Positions 52,299 through 61,465 of a DNA stretch of 64,000 nt are shown in pieces; within the stretch, counting starts at the first letter, position 1, and the number at the start of each line of letters is the position of its first letter. The position numbers and the translations under genes are program-made. Source of the stretch: Gammaproteobacteria bacterium. GTDB taxonomy: Bacteria > Pseudomonadota > Gammaproteobacteria > Pseudomonadales > Cellvibrionaceae. The stretch lies in the NCBI GenBank assembly GCA_004172865.1, contig SEBV01000020.1, positions 41,006 through 105,005 on the forward strand, in the 5' to 3' direction. The notes beneath the pieces are model-generated. The model ran no database searches, was not told where the DNA came from, and was given only the letters and a program-made list of their open reading frames with translations.

Positions 52299-54956
52299 GT
52301 GAATAAAATAACTAATTTGCAACCTGCGTTGGTAACTATGAACAGCTCATTGCGCCTGTGGTTGGCGGCGCCTTTATTAGCGCTGCTGGTTGGCTGCGGC
52401 TCTGGTAGCAGTACACCTACCACAACCAATCCTGATACCAGCACCGGCGGTGGCAGCACGGGTCCTTTTACATATAAAGGTTCCAAGCCAGCGGCGAGTG
52501 GCGATGTCACCAAATTCCAGAACGAACTTTGGGTCAACATCGCGCCGGAAGATCGTTGCGGCGGTTGCCATAGCGATACTTCAGCCAAACAATCACCCAT
52601 GTTTGCCCGTGGTGATGATATCAATCTCGCTTACGACGCGGTGATCAGCAACGGCTTAGTCTCGCTCGCGAACCCATCCGAATCTCATATTGTCGAAAAA
52701 GTTTCCAAAGGCCATCACTGCTGGTTAAAAGATGCGGTTGCCTGCGGGGATACTATTACTACGTGGATCACCAAGTGGGCGGGCGAAGCGGGCACCACCA
52801 CCAACGCCGTAGTGCTCAAGGCGCCAGCGGTAAAAGATATCGGAAGTGCTAAGGCCTTTCCTAAAACTCCAGGAAGTTTTGAAACAACTGTTTACCCGCT
52901 CCTTACTCAATATTGCTCACGTTGCCATTCTGAAAGTGCGCTTACTAAACAACAGCCATATTTTGCTCAATCAAATGGAAAGAAAGAAAGTGATCCAAAT
53001 TACGCTGCTAACTTGGCTATTGCCTACGAAGCTGCAAAAACCAAAATCCGTTTGGATAGCCCGAAAGACTCGCGTTTCGTATTGCGTTTAGGTACGGACT
53101 TCCACAACTGTTGGGGCGATTGCACCGCAAATTCCAAAGACATGTTGGCCGCAATTCAGGCATTTTCAGACAGCTTGACGCCAGTCACCATCGACCCCGC
53201 ATTGGTTGTGAGTAAAGCCGTAGGCTTAAGTGATGCATTTGTATTGAGCAGCGGTGGCCGTGTTGACACCAACCTGATCGCCAAATACGAATTCAAAACC
53301 GGCAAAGGCACTACCGCCTATGACACCAGCGGTGTGGCACCTGCTGCGGACTTAACCCTGATCGGCAACGTAGCCTGGAGCAGTGCATGGGGTGTGAAAA
53401 TCCGCGATGCAGGCCGCGCTCAGGCAACCGTCGCCAGCAGCCGTAAATTCTTCGATTTGCTCAACGCTTCCGGCGAATACAGCATCGAAGCCTGGATTAT
53501 TCCCGACAACGTAACTCAGGGCGGCAACGACAATAATCCAGCTCGCATCGTAAGTTATTCCGGTAGCGACACCTTGCGTAACTTCACGCTCGGCCAATAC
53601 GAATACAACTATGACTTCCTGAATCGCACCAGCAAAAGTGATGCAAATGGCCTTGCTACCAAAGGTCAGGTATTCCACACCAAAGATGCCGACAAGCGTT
53701 TGCAAGCAACCTTGCAACACGTAGTCGTAACCTTTGATGCAACCAATGGGCGCAAAATTTACGTAAACGGCGAAGACACCAAAGACCTAGATGCCGATAA
53801 GACTGCGACCTTGAAAGATTGGGATAGCAACTTCGCTTTAGTGGTTGGTAACGAAGTGACCGGCAATACAGCGGAATCCAACTGGAGCGGTAATGTGCGC
53901 TTCCTCGGTATTCACAAACGCGCCATGAGCGCGGCGGATATCGCAGCCAACTACAAAGTCGGTGTAGGTGCTAAATATCTTTTGCTGTTTAACGTCTCCG
54001 AATTGCTGGATGCCGATGCCACAAAGTACTCCGGTAGCTATCTGGTATTTGAAGTGCAGCAACTGGACGATTACGGCTACCTATTCGCCAACCCTTTCTT
54101 TACCAATCTGGATGGCAAAACCATTGATACAGATATCTCCCTAAAAGGCATTCGTATCGGCGTGAATGGTGAAGAAGCTTCGGTTGGGCAAGTATTTGCG
54201 AACCTCAATACCACGCTCAACTCCAACAAAATGGATGCGGCTGGTGATACCAAAGGTCGCCAATATCTTTCCTCATTGGGCACCGTAATCGCCGCCAAAA
54301 ATGGTTCGGACACCGACCAGTTCTTCCTCACCTTCGACAGAATTGGCAGCAAGACTTATTCCCGTCCTGTGCCGGCGATTCAAACCGCAGCGCCTGCGGC
54401 TGATGTTGCCGGGCAACCGCTAATTGGCTTGCATCGCTTTGCAGAAGTCAACGCAACATTGTCGGCATTAACGGGCGTTCCGCAAAACACTACAGCGGTG
54501 AATACCACCTATCTCAAAGTGCAGCAGCAATTGCCAACCCTTGCGAATCTGGATGGTTTCCTCGCCGCGCAGCAGATGGGTATCACGCAATTAGCCGTGG
54601 CTTATTGCAATGCCTTAGTGACGGATTCGAGTGCGCCAAATGCATTGCGCGATGCTTATTTCCCCGGCTTCCCATTCGCAGCAGCAGCAGGTACAGCCTT
54701 TGATACCACGGGCCGCAGCCAAATCATTGAGCCTTTAATGAAGCATTTGTTGGCCCATGAAATTGTTCAAAGCGGTGGCAAACCGACGATTGCGCTCAGT
54801 ACCCAAGCTGACCCTGCGGTGCTGCGTGCTGAGCTAAATCAATTGATTACCAGAATGACTAGTTGTGGTGGAAGTTGTGGGCCAACCCGCACCCTCACCA
54901 CGGCTAAAGCAGCCTGTTCAGCCGCTCTCGGCAGCGCGGTGATGTTGTTGCAGTAA
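52299..54956 (+). CDS. LamG-domain di-haem lipoprotein
   Basis: An 885-residue lipoprotein (lipobox LLVGC). Haem motifs are CGGCH (about 87-91) and CSRCH (about 206-210), each followed by a histidine/cysteine-rich stretch (HHCWLKDAVACG, HNCWGDC). From about 330 to 500 a LamG/concanavalin-type domain reads LIAKYEFKTGKGTTAYDTSG, YSIEAWIIPDN, HVVVTFDATNGRKIYVNG and GNVRFLGIHKRAMSAADI. It ends with a cysteine-rich tail (MTSCGGSCGPTR). GTG 52299, one base after the upstream stop and preceded by GAGGG, is chosen; ATG 52338 would also give a signal peptide. LamG plus haem suggests a surface protein that binds a glycan or matrix. Confidence 0.82.
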   Translation: MNKITNLQPALVTMNSSLRLWLAAPLLALLVGCGSGSSTPTTTNPDTSTGGGSTGPFTYKGSKPAASGDVTKFQNELWVNIAPEDRCGGCHSDTSAKQSPMFARGDDINLAYDAVISNGLVSLANPSESHIVEKVSKGHHCWLKDAVACGDTITTWITKWAGEAGTTTNAVVLKAPAVKDIGSAKAFPKTPGSFETTVYPLLTQYCSRCHSESALTKQQPYFAQSNGKKESDPNYAANLAIAYEAAKTKIRLDSPKDSRFVLRLGTDFHNCWGDCTANSKDMLAAIQAFSDSLTPVTIDPALVVSKAVGLSDAFVLSSGGRVDTNLIAKYEFKTGKGTTAYDTSGVAPAADLTLIGNVAWSSAWGVKIRDAGRAQATVASSRKFFDLLNASGEYSIEAWIIPDNVTQGGNDNNPARIVSYSGSDTLRNFTLGQYEYNYDFLNRTSKSDANGLATKGQVFHTKDADKRLQATLQHVVVTFDATNGRKIYVNGEDTKDLDADKTATLKDWDSNFALVVGNEVTGNTAESNWSGNVRFLGIHKRAMSAADIAANYKVGVGAKYLLLFNVSELLDADATKYSGSYLVFEVQQLDDYGYLFANPFFTNLDGKTIDTDISLKGIRIGVNGEEASVGQVFANLNTTLNSNKMDAAGDTKGRQYLSSLGTVIAAKNGSDTDQFFLTFDRIGSKTYSRPVPAIQTAAPAADVAGQPLIGLHRFAEVNATLSALTGVPQNTTAVNTTYLKVQQQLPTLANLDGFLAAQQMGITQLAVAYCNALVTDSSAPNALRDAYFPGFPFAAAAGTAFDTTGRSQIIEPLMKHLLAHEIVQSGGKPTIALSTQADPAVLRAELNQLITRMTSCGGSCGPTRTLTTAKAACSAALGSAVMLLQ

Positions 54957-54999
54957 CGCAACAACATCCTTATAGCAACTTACATACGGTAAGAAAATC

Positions 55000-56613
55000 A
55001 TGGCAAGAAACAAAGCTCCACTACATCCAGATGCGCCGCTGCTGCTGAACGATCACAGTCGTCCCATGACTCGCCGCGAGTTAATTTCTCAAGGCTTTAT
55101 GGCTGGAACCGCTACCGTTGTGGGCGGTTCCATGTTCAGTCTGTTCGCGCCTTCGGCGCTAGCCGCTCTCTCGCAGGATATTGTGGATAAGCGCACTGCA
55201 TGCGGCATCCATTCCTCCGGCGCAGGCAAGATTCCCTTTATCTGTTTCGATTTGGCTGGGGGTGCGAATATCGCCGGCTCTAACGTTGTCATCGGCCAAA
55301 AAGGCGGGCAATTGGATTTCCTCAGCACCGCCGGTTACAGCAAACAAGGTTTACCGGCGGATATGGCTCCCAACGCATCGCAAGCGCCGAATGCACTTTT
55401 GTACGATACAAGTTTAGGGCTGGCCTTCCATGCGGATAGCGCACTTTTACGCGGTATCAAAACCCGCGCCGCCGCTATGACCCAAGGCATGACCAACGGT
55501 GCCGTGATTGCCGCGCGCTCGGAAAACGACACCGGCAACAACCCGCACAACCCCATGTACGGCATCAATAAAGCCGGGGCCGATGGCTCCTTGTTAACCT
55601 TGATCGGTTCGGTAAATAGCGATTCCGGCGGCAATTCCATGTCGCCATCGTCCATGATTAACCTCGAAGTTCGCCCCACTAAAATCGACAACCCAAACGA
55701 TGTTTCGGGCTTGGTAGACGTAGGCGATCTCACCAAATTGATGGAGCAGCAAGACATAGTCTCGGTCATGGAATCCATGTACCGCATTAGCGATGCAAAA
55801 CTGGCGAGCGTGAATCCCGGCACTGGCACACCGCAACGGGATCTCGACCTCAAAGAAATGGTGCGCTGCGGCTATGTAAAAAGCGCAGATATCGCTGACC
55901 GTTTCGGTAACCCGGACGATATTTCCGTTGTAAAAGATCCCAACATCGTTGGCTCAACCGGCATATTTAGCGATGCCGAATTCGCTTCCAACGGCGAATA
56001 CCGCAAAGCCGCATCGGTGATGAAACTGGTCATCAACGGCTACGCAGGCGCGGGCACAATTACTATGGGTGGTTTCGATTATCACACCGGCGACCGTTCC
56101 ACCGGTGAAACCCGCGATGAACGCGCCGGTAATTGCATTGGTGCGTGCCTTGAATACGCCGCGCGCCTTGGTAAACCGGTAATGATTTATGTGTTCAGCG
56201 ATGGCTCTGTGTTCAGTAACGGCATGGTCGACAGCTCCATGGCGGGCCGCGGTAAAGGTGTGTGGACTGGCGATGACCAACAAACCGGCTCGGCGTTCTT
56301 CCTCGTTTACAATCCGGGCAGCCGCCCGATTCTGATTGGCGGCACTAGCGCAGATCCAACCACGATTACCGCTGCGCAGCGGGTTCATCAACAACTTGGC
56401 TATATGCGCGCCTCTGGCGATGTGGAAACTGCATCCAGCCCTGCCGCTAACAACGTGAATTTGCTGGTTGAAACTGTGATTCTCAATTACATGGCGTTGC
56501 ACAATGATCAGGCGCAATTCGGCACCAAGTTCAAAACTCAGGGCATAGGCAACAGTACCTTGCAAGATAAGATGACGGCCTTCCAACCAATCGTGAATGG
56601 TTTTATTCCCTGA
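55000..56613 (+). CDS. DUF1501 family protein with Tat-like signal
   Basis: A 537-residue protein. The N-terminus has MTRRELISQGFMAGTATVVGG, a twin-arginine-like signal, ending near SALA|AL. The body has DUF1501 features: FDLAGGANIAGSNVVIG, the conserved GMTNGAVIAARSENDTGNNPHNPM block, GFDYHTGDRSTGETRDERAG and VMIYVFSDGSVFSNG, an alkaline-phosphatase/sulfatase-like fold. In Planctomycetes DUF1501 proteins pair with cytochrome-like partners of the DUF1549/1553/1588 kind, and the pairing recurs here. A metal-dependent hydrolase or oxidoreductase role is possible; none is proven. It closes the rightward three-gene set. Confidence 0.84.
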   Translation: MARNKAPLHPDAPLLLNDHSRPMTRRELISQGFMAGTATVVGGSMFSLFAPSALAALSQDIVDKRTACGIHSSGAGKIPFICFDLAGGANIAGSNVVIGQKGGQLDFLSTAGYSKQGLPADMAPNASQAPNALLYDTSLGLAFHADSALLRGIKTRAAAMTQGMTNGAVIAARSENDTGNNPHNPMYGINKAGADGSLLTLIGSVNSDSGGNSMSPSSMINLEVRPTKIDNPNDVSGLVDVGDLTKLMEQQDIVSVMESMYRISDAKLASVNPGTGTPQRDLDLKEMVRCGYVKSADIADRFGNPDDISVVKDPNIVGSTGIFSDAEFASNGEYRKAASVMKLVINGYAGAGTITMGGFDYHTGDRSTGETRDERAGNCIGACLEYAARLGKPVMIYVFSDGSVFSNGMVDSSMAGRGKGVWTGDDQQTGSAFFLVYNPGSRPILIGGTSADPTTITAAQRVHQQLGYMRASGDVETASSPAANNVNLLVETVILNYMALHNDQAQFGTKFKTQGIGNSTLQDKMTAFQPIVNGFIP

Positions 56614-56634
56614 TACTTATCGCAAATTGCACTC

Positions 56635-56674
56635 AATAAAAAACCCGATGCTGCAAAGCGTCGGGTTTTTTATT
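56635..56674. terminator. Bidirectional terminator, DUF1501 versus AraC
   Basis: AACCCGATGCT pairs with AGCGTCGGGTT (one G-T pair) around GCAA, extended by A/T runs on both sides. It separates convergent genes. Confidence 0.88.
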
Positions 56675-56695
56675 GGCGTTAATTTTTTAAATAGT

Positions 56696-57844
56696 TTAAG
56701 ACGAACCTTGCTGCGCGCGTTTGCGAAATTCCGTTGGCGATACACCCACCAAGCGATTAAAAAATCTATGGAATGCCGATTTACTGTTAAAGCCCGCCTG
56801 CAACAAAATATCCAACACGGTCATATCAGCGCTGCCAGCATCCAACAGCAAACGTTTAGCTTCTTCAACACGATATTTATTCATAAATTCAAAAAAGTTG
56901 GTGCCGTAATGTTTATTGATAACCGCAGAAACTTCTTTAATCGGTAAATCAATGCGCTTGGAAAATTCTTCAATATTTAAATTGTGTTTTAAATATAACT
57001 TTTGCTCTTCCATTCCTGTTTGCACTTTTTGAATGGCGCTGGCGGTGACCTTTTCATCGGCCTTTTCCTCTTTCACAACTTCCGGTTTGGTAACCAGTAA
57101 TTGATGCGCATAAACCACGCTGTAAGTGAACAAGGCGTTTATTAAAATAAAACCCACGTAGTTATCGGTTATGCCAAAAGTATCGGCAATTGAAGGGTCT
57201 GCGAATTCCGCAATCACATGTACCAATACTGTTAGCAGCCAGCTACCTAAAAATCCGTAGCTTAAAACACTTAACCAGCCAGGTTCAGTTGGCGAAAAAT
57301 GCGAGTATTGGTTTTCCAATTGTTGAACGTATTTACGCACTTTAAAGACAGCGGCAATGGCATAAGCCAGGGGCACGATTTTAATAGCAGCCCATAAAAT
57401 ATCCACTTCAAGTTTGTTTGGCAATTCAACATTAGTATCGCGAAACCACACCAGCGAATGCGTATCTATTTTGAAAACGTAGAGCCACAAAATTCCAATC
57501 CCAATTGGAATTAAATGCCCCAGTTTTTTTGAATCCAGCGCGAAAGATTCTTGCGTAATCGCGCGCACATATAAATAAAGTGCGGAGCCTTTAAATAGTA
57601 ATGAGCTGGTTAAAAAGTAAGGCAATAATGTGTGGTCAAATAATTCGACAAAATGAACATCGTTATTCCACAACATAAGCACACAAGTCGCACTCACCGC
57701 GACCGATAATAAAAATACCGTGAGCAAAATACTGGATGCTTTATTTTTTGCAGGCAACACGGCCTGGAAAATAGCGAGCAAAATACACTCAGCCGCTGTC
57801 ATGAGTAATACGACATCGTGGATGTTAAAAATATGGTCTTTCAT
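56696..57844 (-). CDS. Membrane-anchored AraC-family regulator
   Basis: A 382-residue protein with about seven hydrophobic segments in residues 10-245 and a C-terminal AraC DNA-binding domain at about 280-378. The latter has two helix-turn-helix units: NIEEFSKRIDLPIKEVSAVINKHYG and MTVLDILLQAGFNSKSAFHRFFNRLVGVSPTEFRKR. Regulators with a multi-helix sensor and cytoplasmic HTH respond to envelope or membrane signals. Convergent with the DUF1501 gene, it could control the neighbouring haem-protein units or act elsewhere; no operator is identifiable. Confidence 0.88.
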   Translation of the reverse strand: MKDHIFNIHDVVLLMTAAECILLAIFQAVLPAKNKASSILLTVFLLSVAVSATCVLMLWNNDVHFVELFDHTLLPYFLTSSLLFKGSALYLYVRAITQESFALDSKKLGHLIPIGIGILWLYVFKIDTHSLVWFRDTNVELPNKLEVDILWAAIKIVPLAYAIAAVFKVRKYVQQLENQYSHFSPTEPGWLSVLSYGFLGSWLLTVLVHVIAEFADPSIADTFGITDNYVGFILINALFTYSVVYAHQLLVTKPEVVKEEKADEKVTASAIQKVQTGMEEQKLYLKHNLNIEEFSKRIDLPIKEVSAVINKHYGTNFFEFMNKYRVEEAKRLLLDAGSADMTVLDILLQAGFNSKSAFHRFFNRLVGVSPTEFRKRAQQGSS

Positions 57845-58181
57845 GGATTACTCGGTTGATTTATTTGCCGCTCTTATGAAATTCCATTGCAGAATTCCAA
57901 GGCTGCTAATTATTGTGTTTGCTGATTATAGTTGAGACGATCTTCGCTGTCGTCAATTGGCGTGTAAATATCAACACTTAGATAAGGGTAAAATTATCTT
58001 ATGTTTATAGTGACTAAATGGCCTCGCGAATAAAATAAATCTGTACTAATGACCCTGTCATTTGGCACAGTTAAGATCGCATCAACAAAGGCGCTTTCCC
58101 GCGTTAATTTCAGATTAGATTGAGCTTTTTCTGAACATATCCAGAAAATATTCGAGCGATGCTTACCAGACTGCGAGATTT
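57845..58181. other. 337-base divergent spacer
   Basis: Upstream DNA of the AraC regulator (minus) and of the alpha/beta hydrolase (plus). AT-rich; I see no distinctive repeat, hairpin or gene in it. Confidence 0.5.
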
Positions 58182-59165
58182 ATGACCCTGACTCAGCAAG
58201 ATTTGCACAGGCTTTCACAGGACATTCCGGCGTTGACGTTTTCTCCGGAAAAAGACTGTGCCTGGCCAAAAGCATCACCCGTGCAAACCTATCTCAATCA
58301 TTATGGTATTAATTTTGCGGAGCAATTTGCACAGCTTGCCCATGGGTTTGGGGTTGTGGAAGCGGTTGGTTTTCGTATCGCGACGCATTATTGGCTGCCA
58401 GAAAACGCGGTGGGAACATTGGTGATTGTGCATGGCTATTATGATCACGTCGGTATTTTTGGCCACGCAATTCGCTTTGCGCTTGAGAACCAACTCGCCG
58501 TGCTCGCGTTTGATTTGCCCGGCCACGGCTTAAGTAGCGGTGAGCCCGCAGTAATTGATTCGTTTGATCAATATGGTGATGTGCTCGCCGAAATTCTGCG
58601 CGCAAGTGCGGCTATAATGCCGCAGCCCTTATATGCGCTGGGGCAAAGCACAGGCTGTGCGATTTTGTTAAATTATTTGTGGCGTTATAAATCGTCAGAT
58701 AATACCGCAGATCAATTTAAAAAAATTGCTTTGTGCAGCCCTTTAGTGTTGCCGCGTGCGTGGCGCGGTTATTACATGGGCCAACATGTATATTTGTTAA
58801 TACATCGTTTTGTGAATCGCCTTACACGAAATTTTAGCCAGAATTCACATGACCTGGAGTTTCTTGAATTTATTCAGCAAAAAGATTCGCTACAGGCAAA
58901 ATATCTTTCCTTGCGTTGGCTGGGAGCAATGAAAGCCTGGCATAAATTGTTTTTACAATTGCCGCCATTGCAAAACTCATTATTAATCGTTCAGGGCACG
59001 GGCGATATGACGGTGGATTGGCGCTACAACATTCCGCTGATGGAAAAAAAATTACCCGGCGCGAAAATTTTATACGTAGATGATGCAGGCCATCAGCTAG
59101 TTAACGAAAGCGACGATTACCGAAAACCGGTTTTTATGGCCATCAAACATTATTTTTTTAATTAA
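58182..59165 (+). CDS. Alpha/beta hydrolase, monoacylglycerol-lipase-like
   Basis: A 327-residue serine hydrolase of the Hydrolase_4 type. VIVHGYYDHVG near 81-91 forms the oxyanion-hole strand, DLPGHGLSSG follows, the nucleophile is Ser156 in GQSTG, the acid is in QGTGDMTVDW and the histidine in DDAGHQLVNE. No signal peptide. The substrate is probably a lipid ester or lysophospholipid, by family. It lies 18 bases upstream of the DedA gene, so the two are likely co-transcribed and may act on membrane lipids. Confidence 0.88.
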   Translation: MTLTQQDLHRLSQDIPALTFSPEKDCAWPKASPVQTYLNHYGINFAEQFAQLAHGFGVVEAVGFRIATHYWLPENAVGTLVIVHGYYDHVGIFGHAIRFALENQLAVLAFDLPGHGLSSGEPAVIDSFDQYGDVLAEILRASAAIMPQPLYALGQSTGCAILLNYLWRYKSSDNTADQFKKIALCSPLVLPRAWRGYYMGQHVYLLIHRFVNRLTRNFSQNSHDLEFLEFIQQKDSLQAKYLSLRWLGAMKAWHKLFLQLPPLQNSLLIVQGTGDMTVDWRYNIPLMEKKLPGAKILYVDDAGHQLVNESDDYRKPVFMAIKHYFFN

Positions 59166-59183
59166 TCAGTTAAGGATTTTTCT

Positions 59184-59837
59184 GTGGAAATTATTCATTT
59201 TGTTATAGATTTTATTTTACATATCGATGTACATCTCTCCGAGCTGTTCAATCAGTATGGCCTGTGGATTTACGGTATTCTATTTTTAATTATTTTTTGC
59301 GAAACCGGTTTGGTGGTTACGCCATTTTTACCAGGCGATTCACTTCTGTTTGCAACCGGCGCTTTGGTGGTTGGTACCGCGTTGGATGTTAATGTGATGG
59401 CGCTCGTAGTCATCAGCGCTGCAATTCTCGGTAACATCGTTAATTACACGATTGGCAGATTTTTCGGCAAACAATTATTTCGTAATCCCAATTCAAAAAT
59501 TTTCCGTCAGGATTATTTAAATAAAGCGCACAACTTTTACGAAAAGCACGGTGGTGTAGCCATTATCATGACGCGCTTTATTCCCATCATTCGCACTTTC
59601 GCACCTTTTGTCGCAGGTATGAGCGGCATGAAATACCCGAAATTTATCGCCTACAATGTTATTGGTGCGCTTGCATGGGTAGGCATATTTTTATACGCCG
59701 GATATTTCTTCGGTAATATTCCAAGCGTTCGTAAGAATTTCACCCTCTTGATTTTGGCGATTCTGGTTGTATCCGTTTTGCCAATTGTTTACGAAGCCTG
59801 GAAAGCCTATCGCGAGAAAAAAGTAGTTACTGAATAA
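59184..59837 (+). CDS. DedA family membrane protein
   Basis: A 217-residue inner-membrane protein with GTG start and AAGGA upstream. DedA/SNARE-associated signatures are [74 protein letters not shown] and [24 protein letters not shown]. Members act in lipid-carrier or phospholipid translocation and in proton-motive-force dependent homeostasis. Placement after a lipid-esterase-like gene fits a membrane-lipid role. Confidence 0.93.
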   Translation: MEIIHFVIDFILHIDVHLSELFNQYGLWIYGILFLIIFCETGLVVTPFLPGDSLLFATGALVVGTALDVNVMALVVISAAILGNIVNYTIGRFFGKQLFRNPNSKIFRQDYLNKAHNFYEKHGGVAIIMTRFIPIIRTFAPFVAGMSGMKYPKFIAYNVIGALAWVGIFLYAGYFFGNIPSVRKNFTLLILAILVVSVLPIVYEAWKAYREKKVVTE

Positions 59838-59851
59838 AAATTTTCAGAAAT

Positions 59852-59887
59852 AAAAAAGCCGCTGGTATTGCTACCAGCGGCTTTTTT
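59852..59887. terminator. Bidirectional terminator, DedA versus serA
   Basis: A perfect 16-bp stem (AAAAAAGCCGCTGGTA with TACCAGCGGCTTTTTT) closed by TTGC lies between convergent genes. Confidence 0.92.
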
Positions 59888-59902
59888 ATTGCTTACAAAC
59901 TA

Positions 59903-61132
59903 TTAAAACAAAACGCGGCAGCGAATAGTGCCTTCAATGTTTTTCAATTGCTCAAGCGCAACTTCATCGTAAGGTGAGTTGATATCTACTACTACATAAC
60001 CAACCTTGTCATTGGTTTGCAAATATTGCGATGCAATGTTGATATGGCGGTCAGAAAAGATATTGTTAATTTTTGACAACACGCCGGGAACGTTGGCGTG
60101 TACGTGCAGCAAACGGTGCGCGTCCGGGTGACCGGGCAAAGCAACTTCAGGGAAGTTAACTGAGCTGATGGTGGTACCATTGTCGGAATATTTAATTAAT
60201 TTTTCCGCAACTTCGATACCGATATTCGCTTGCGCTTCCATGGTGGAACCGCCGATGTGCGGAGTCAAAATCACGTTGTCCAAACCGCGCAATGGGCTTA
60301 CAAATTCATCGTCATTTGCTTTGGGTTCTTCCGGGAATACGTCAATTGCAGCACCAGAAAGTGCGCCGGATTTTATTGCCGCTGCGAGCGCGTCTATATC
60401 AACAACTGTACCGCGCGATGCGTTAATTAAAATCGCACCTTTCTTCATCAAACCAATTTCACGTGCGCCAATCATGTCTTGGGTAGCGTGAGTTTCCGGC
60501 ACGTGCAGGCTGACGATATCTGATGTAGCTAGCAATTCATCCAACTCGCGAATTTGGTGCGCATTGCCGAGTGGTAATTTGGTGATGGTGTCGTAAAACT
60601 GCACGTGCATACCGAGTGATTCGGCGAGTACAGACGTTTGGCTACCGATAGAACCGTAACCGATCAAGCCTAAGGTTTTACCGCGAATTTCAAAAGAACC
60701 GACGGCTGATTTATCCCAACCGCCGCGATGACAGATCGCGTTTTTTTGCGGCACGTTGCGCAGCAATAAAATCGCTTCAGCGATTACCAATTCGGCTACC
60801 GAACGGGTGTTGGAGTAGGGCGCGTTAAAAACCGCGACGCCATGTTCCTGCGCCGCTTTCAAATCGACTTGATTGGTGCCGATGCAGAAGCAACCAGCGG
60901 CAATCAATTTAGGTGCATTTTCAAATACGCGGCGAGTCAATTGCGTGCGTGAACGCAGGCCCACGAAATGCGCGTCCTGAATTTTCTCGATTAATGTCTC
61001 TTCATCCAGCGCGGTTTTTAAGTATTCAATATTGGTGTAACCCTGATCGTTAAGAACCTGCACCGCAGACTGGTGCACGCCTTCCAATAATAAAAACTTG
61101 ATCTTGCTTTTGTCTAAGGACGTTTTGCTCAT
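59903..61132 (-). CDS. serA: D-3-phosphoglycerate dehydrogenase
   Basis: A 409-residue enzyme, matching the 410 residues of E. coli SerA, that oxidises 3-phosphoglycerate to 3-phosphohydroxypyruvate in serine biosynthesis. Seen are the substrate domain with VGLRSRTQLT, the NAD-binding LGLIGYGSIGSQ, the catalytic Arg in INASRGTVVD, Glu in DVFPEEP, and His in LTPHIGGST. A C-terminal ACT domain (HVHANVPGVLSKIN..., VGYVVVDIN) probably binds serine. AGGAG eight bases upstream supports the ATG at 61132 over a longer frame beginning at 61306. Confidence 0.96.
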   Translation of the reverse strand: MSKTSLDKSKIKFLLLEGVHQSAVQVLNDQGYTNIEYLKTALDEETLIEKIQDAHFVGLRSRTQLTRRVFENAPKLIAAGCFCIGTNQVDLKAAQEHGVAVFNAPYSNTRSVAELVIAEAILLLRNVPQKNAICHRGGWDKSAVGSFEIRGKTLGLIGYGSIGSQTSVLAESLGMHVQFYDTITKLPLGNAHQIRELDELLATSDIVSLHVPETHATQDMIGAREIGLMKKGAILINASRGTVVDIDALAAAIKSGALSGAAIDVFPEEPKANDDEFVSPLRGLDNVILTPHIGGSTMEAQANIGIEVAEKLIKYSDNGTTISSVNFPEVALPGHPDAHRLLHVHANVPGVLSKINNIFSDRHINIASQYLQTNDKVGYVVVDINSPYDEVALEQLKNIEGTIRCRVLF

Positions 61133-61168
61133 GGGACAACTCCTAAAGTTTGAAAAGGGTGCAGCGGC

Positions 61169-61200
61169 GTCTCCTGGAGCAATGGCATCAAACGGGAGAC
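61169..61200 (-). promoter_or_regulatory. Leader hairpin upstream of serA
   Basis: GTCTCC (61169-61174) pairs with GGAGAC (61195-61200), with an inner CTCC/GGAG option, about 37 bases before the start codon. It lacks a T-run. It may be a chance pairing or a leader control element. Confidence 0.25.
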
Positions 61201-61385
61201 TGAAGGGCCGAACTCTATCGCTAAAAAAGGCGGGAGAGAGCTGAAAAGTGGCGCGCATCATACCATAGGCGCGCGCGCTGAAAGGAGTCGCCAGACGGCG
61301 TGGCACAATGTTATTTATGCTAGCGGCTAAAGGTGCCGATGCGCCGTATGAGTGATTCTACCTATACTTATAGTCTTATTTTACA

Positions 61386-61413
61386 TTGCGCGCGGGTAGC
61401 AACTCCCTATAAT
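61386..61413 (+). promoter_or_regulatory. Candidate promoter of the MFS gene
   Basis: TATAAT at 61408-61413 is a perfect -10; TTGCGC at 61386-61391, 16 bases upstream, is a weak -35. The -10 overlaps an in-frame ATG at 61412, so translation must begin further downstream. Confidence 0.5.
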
Positions 61414-61465
61414 GGCATCACTGGTTATCTGCTCTGGATCGCCCTCGCCGTTTGAGGTTCACCGT

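Larger units (their letters stand above)
61133..61465. other. Divergent region serA versus MFS exporter
   Basis: It contains a leader hairpin on the serA side and a promoter-like TATAAT on the MFS side. No separate gene was seen. Confidence 0.5.

Noticed and set aside
61133..61306. 58-residue N-terminal extension of SerA.
   Set aside because: SerA enzymes start near the MSKTSL segment; AGGAG lies directly before that ATG and total length then matches E. coli SerA.
61412..61465. ATG at 61412 as the MFS start codon.
   Set aside because: It overlaps a perfect TATAAT and has no ribosome-binding site; a downstream TTG with GAGGTT fits better.
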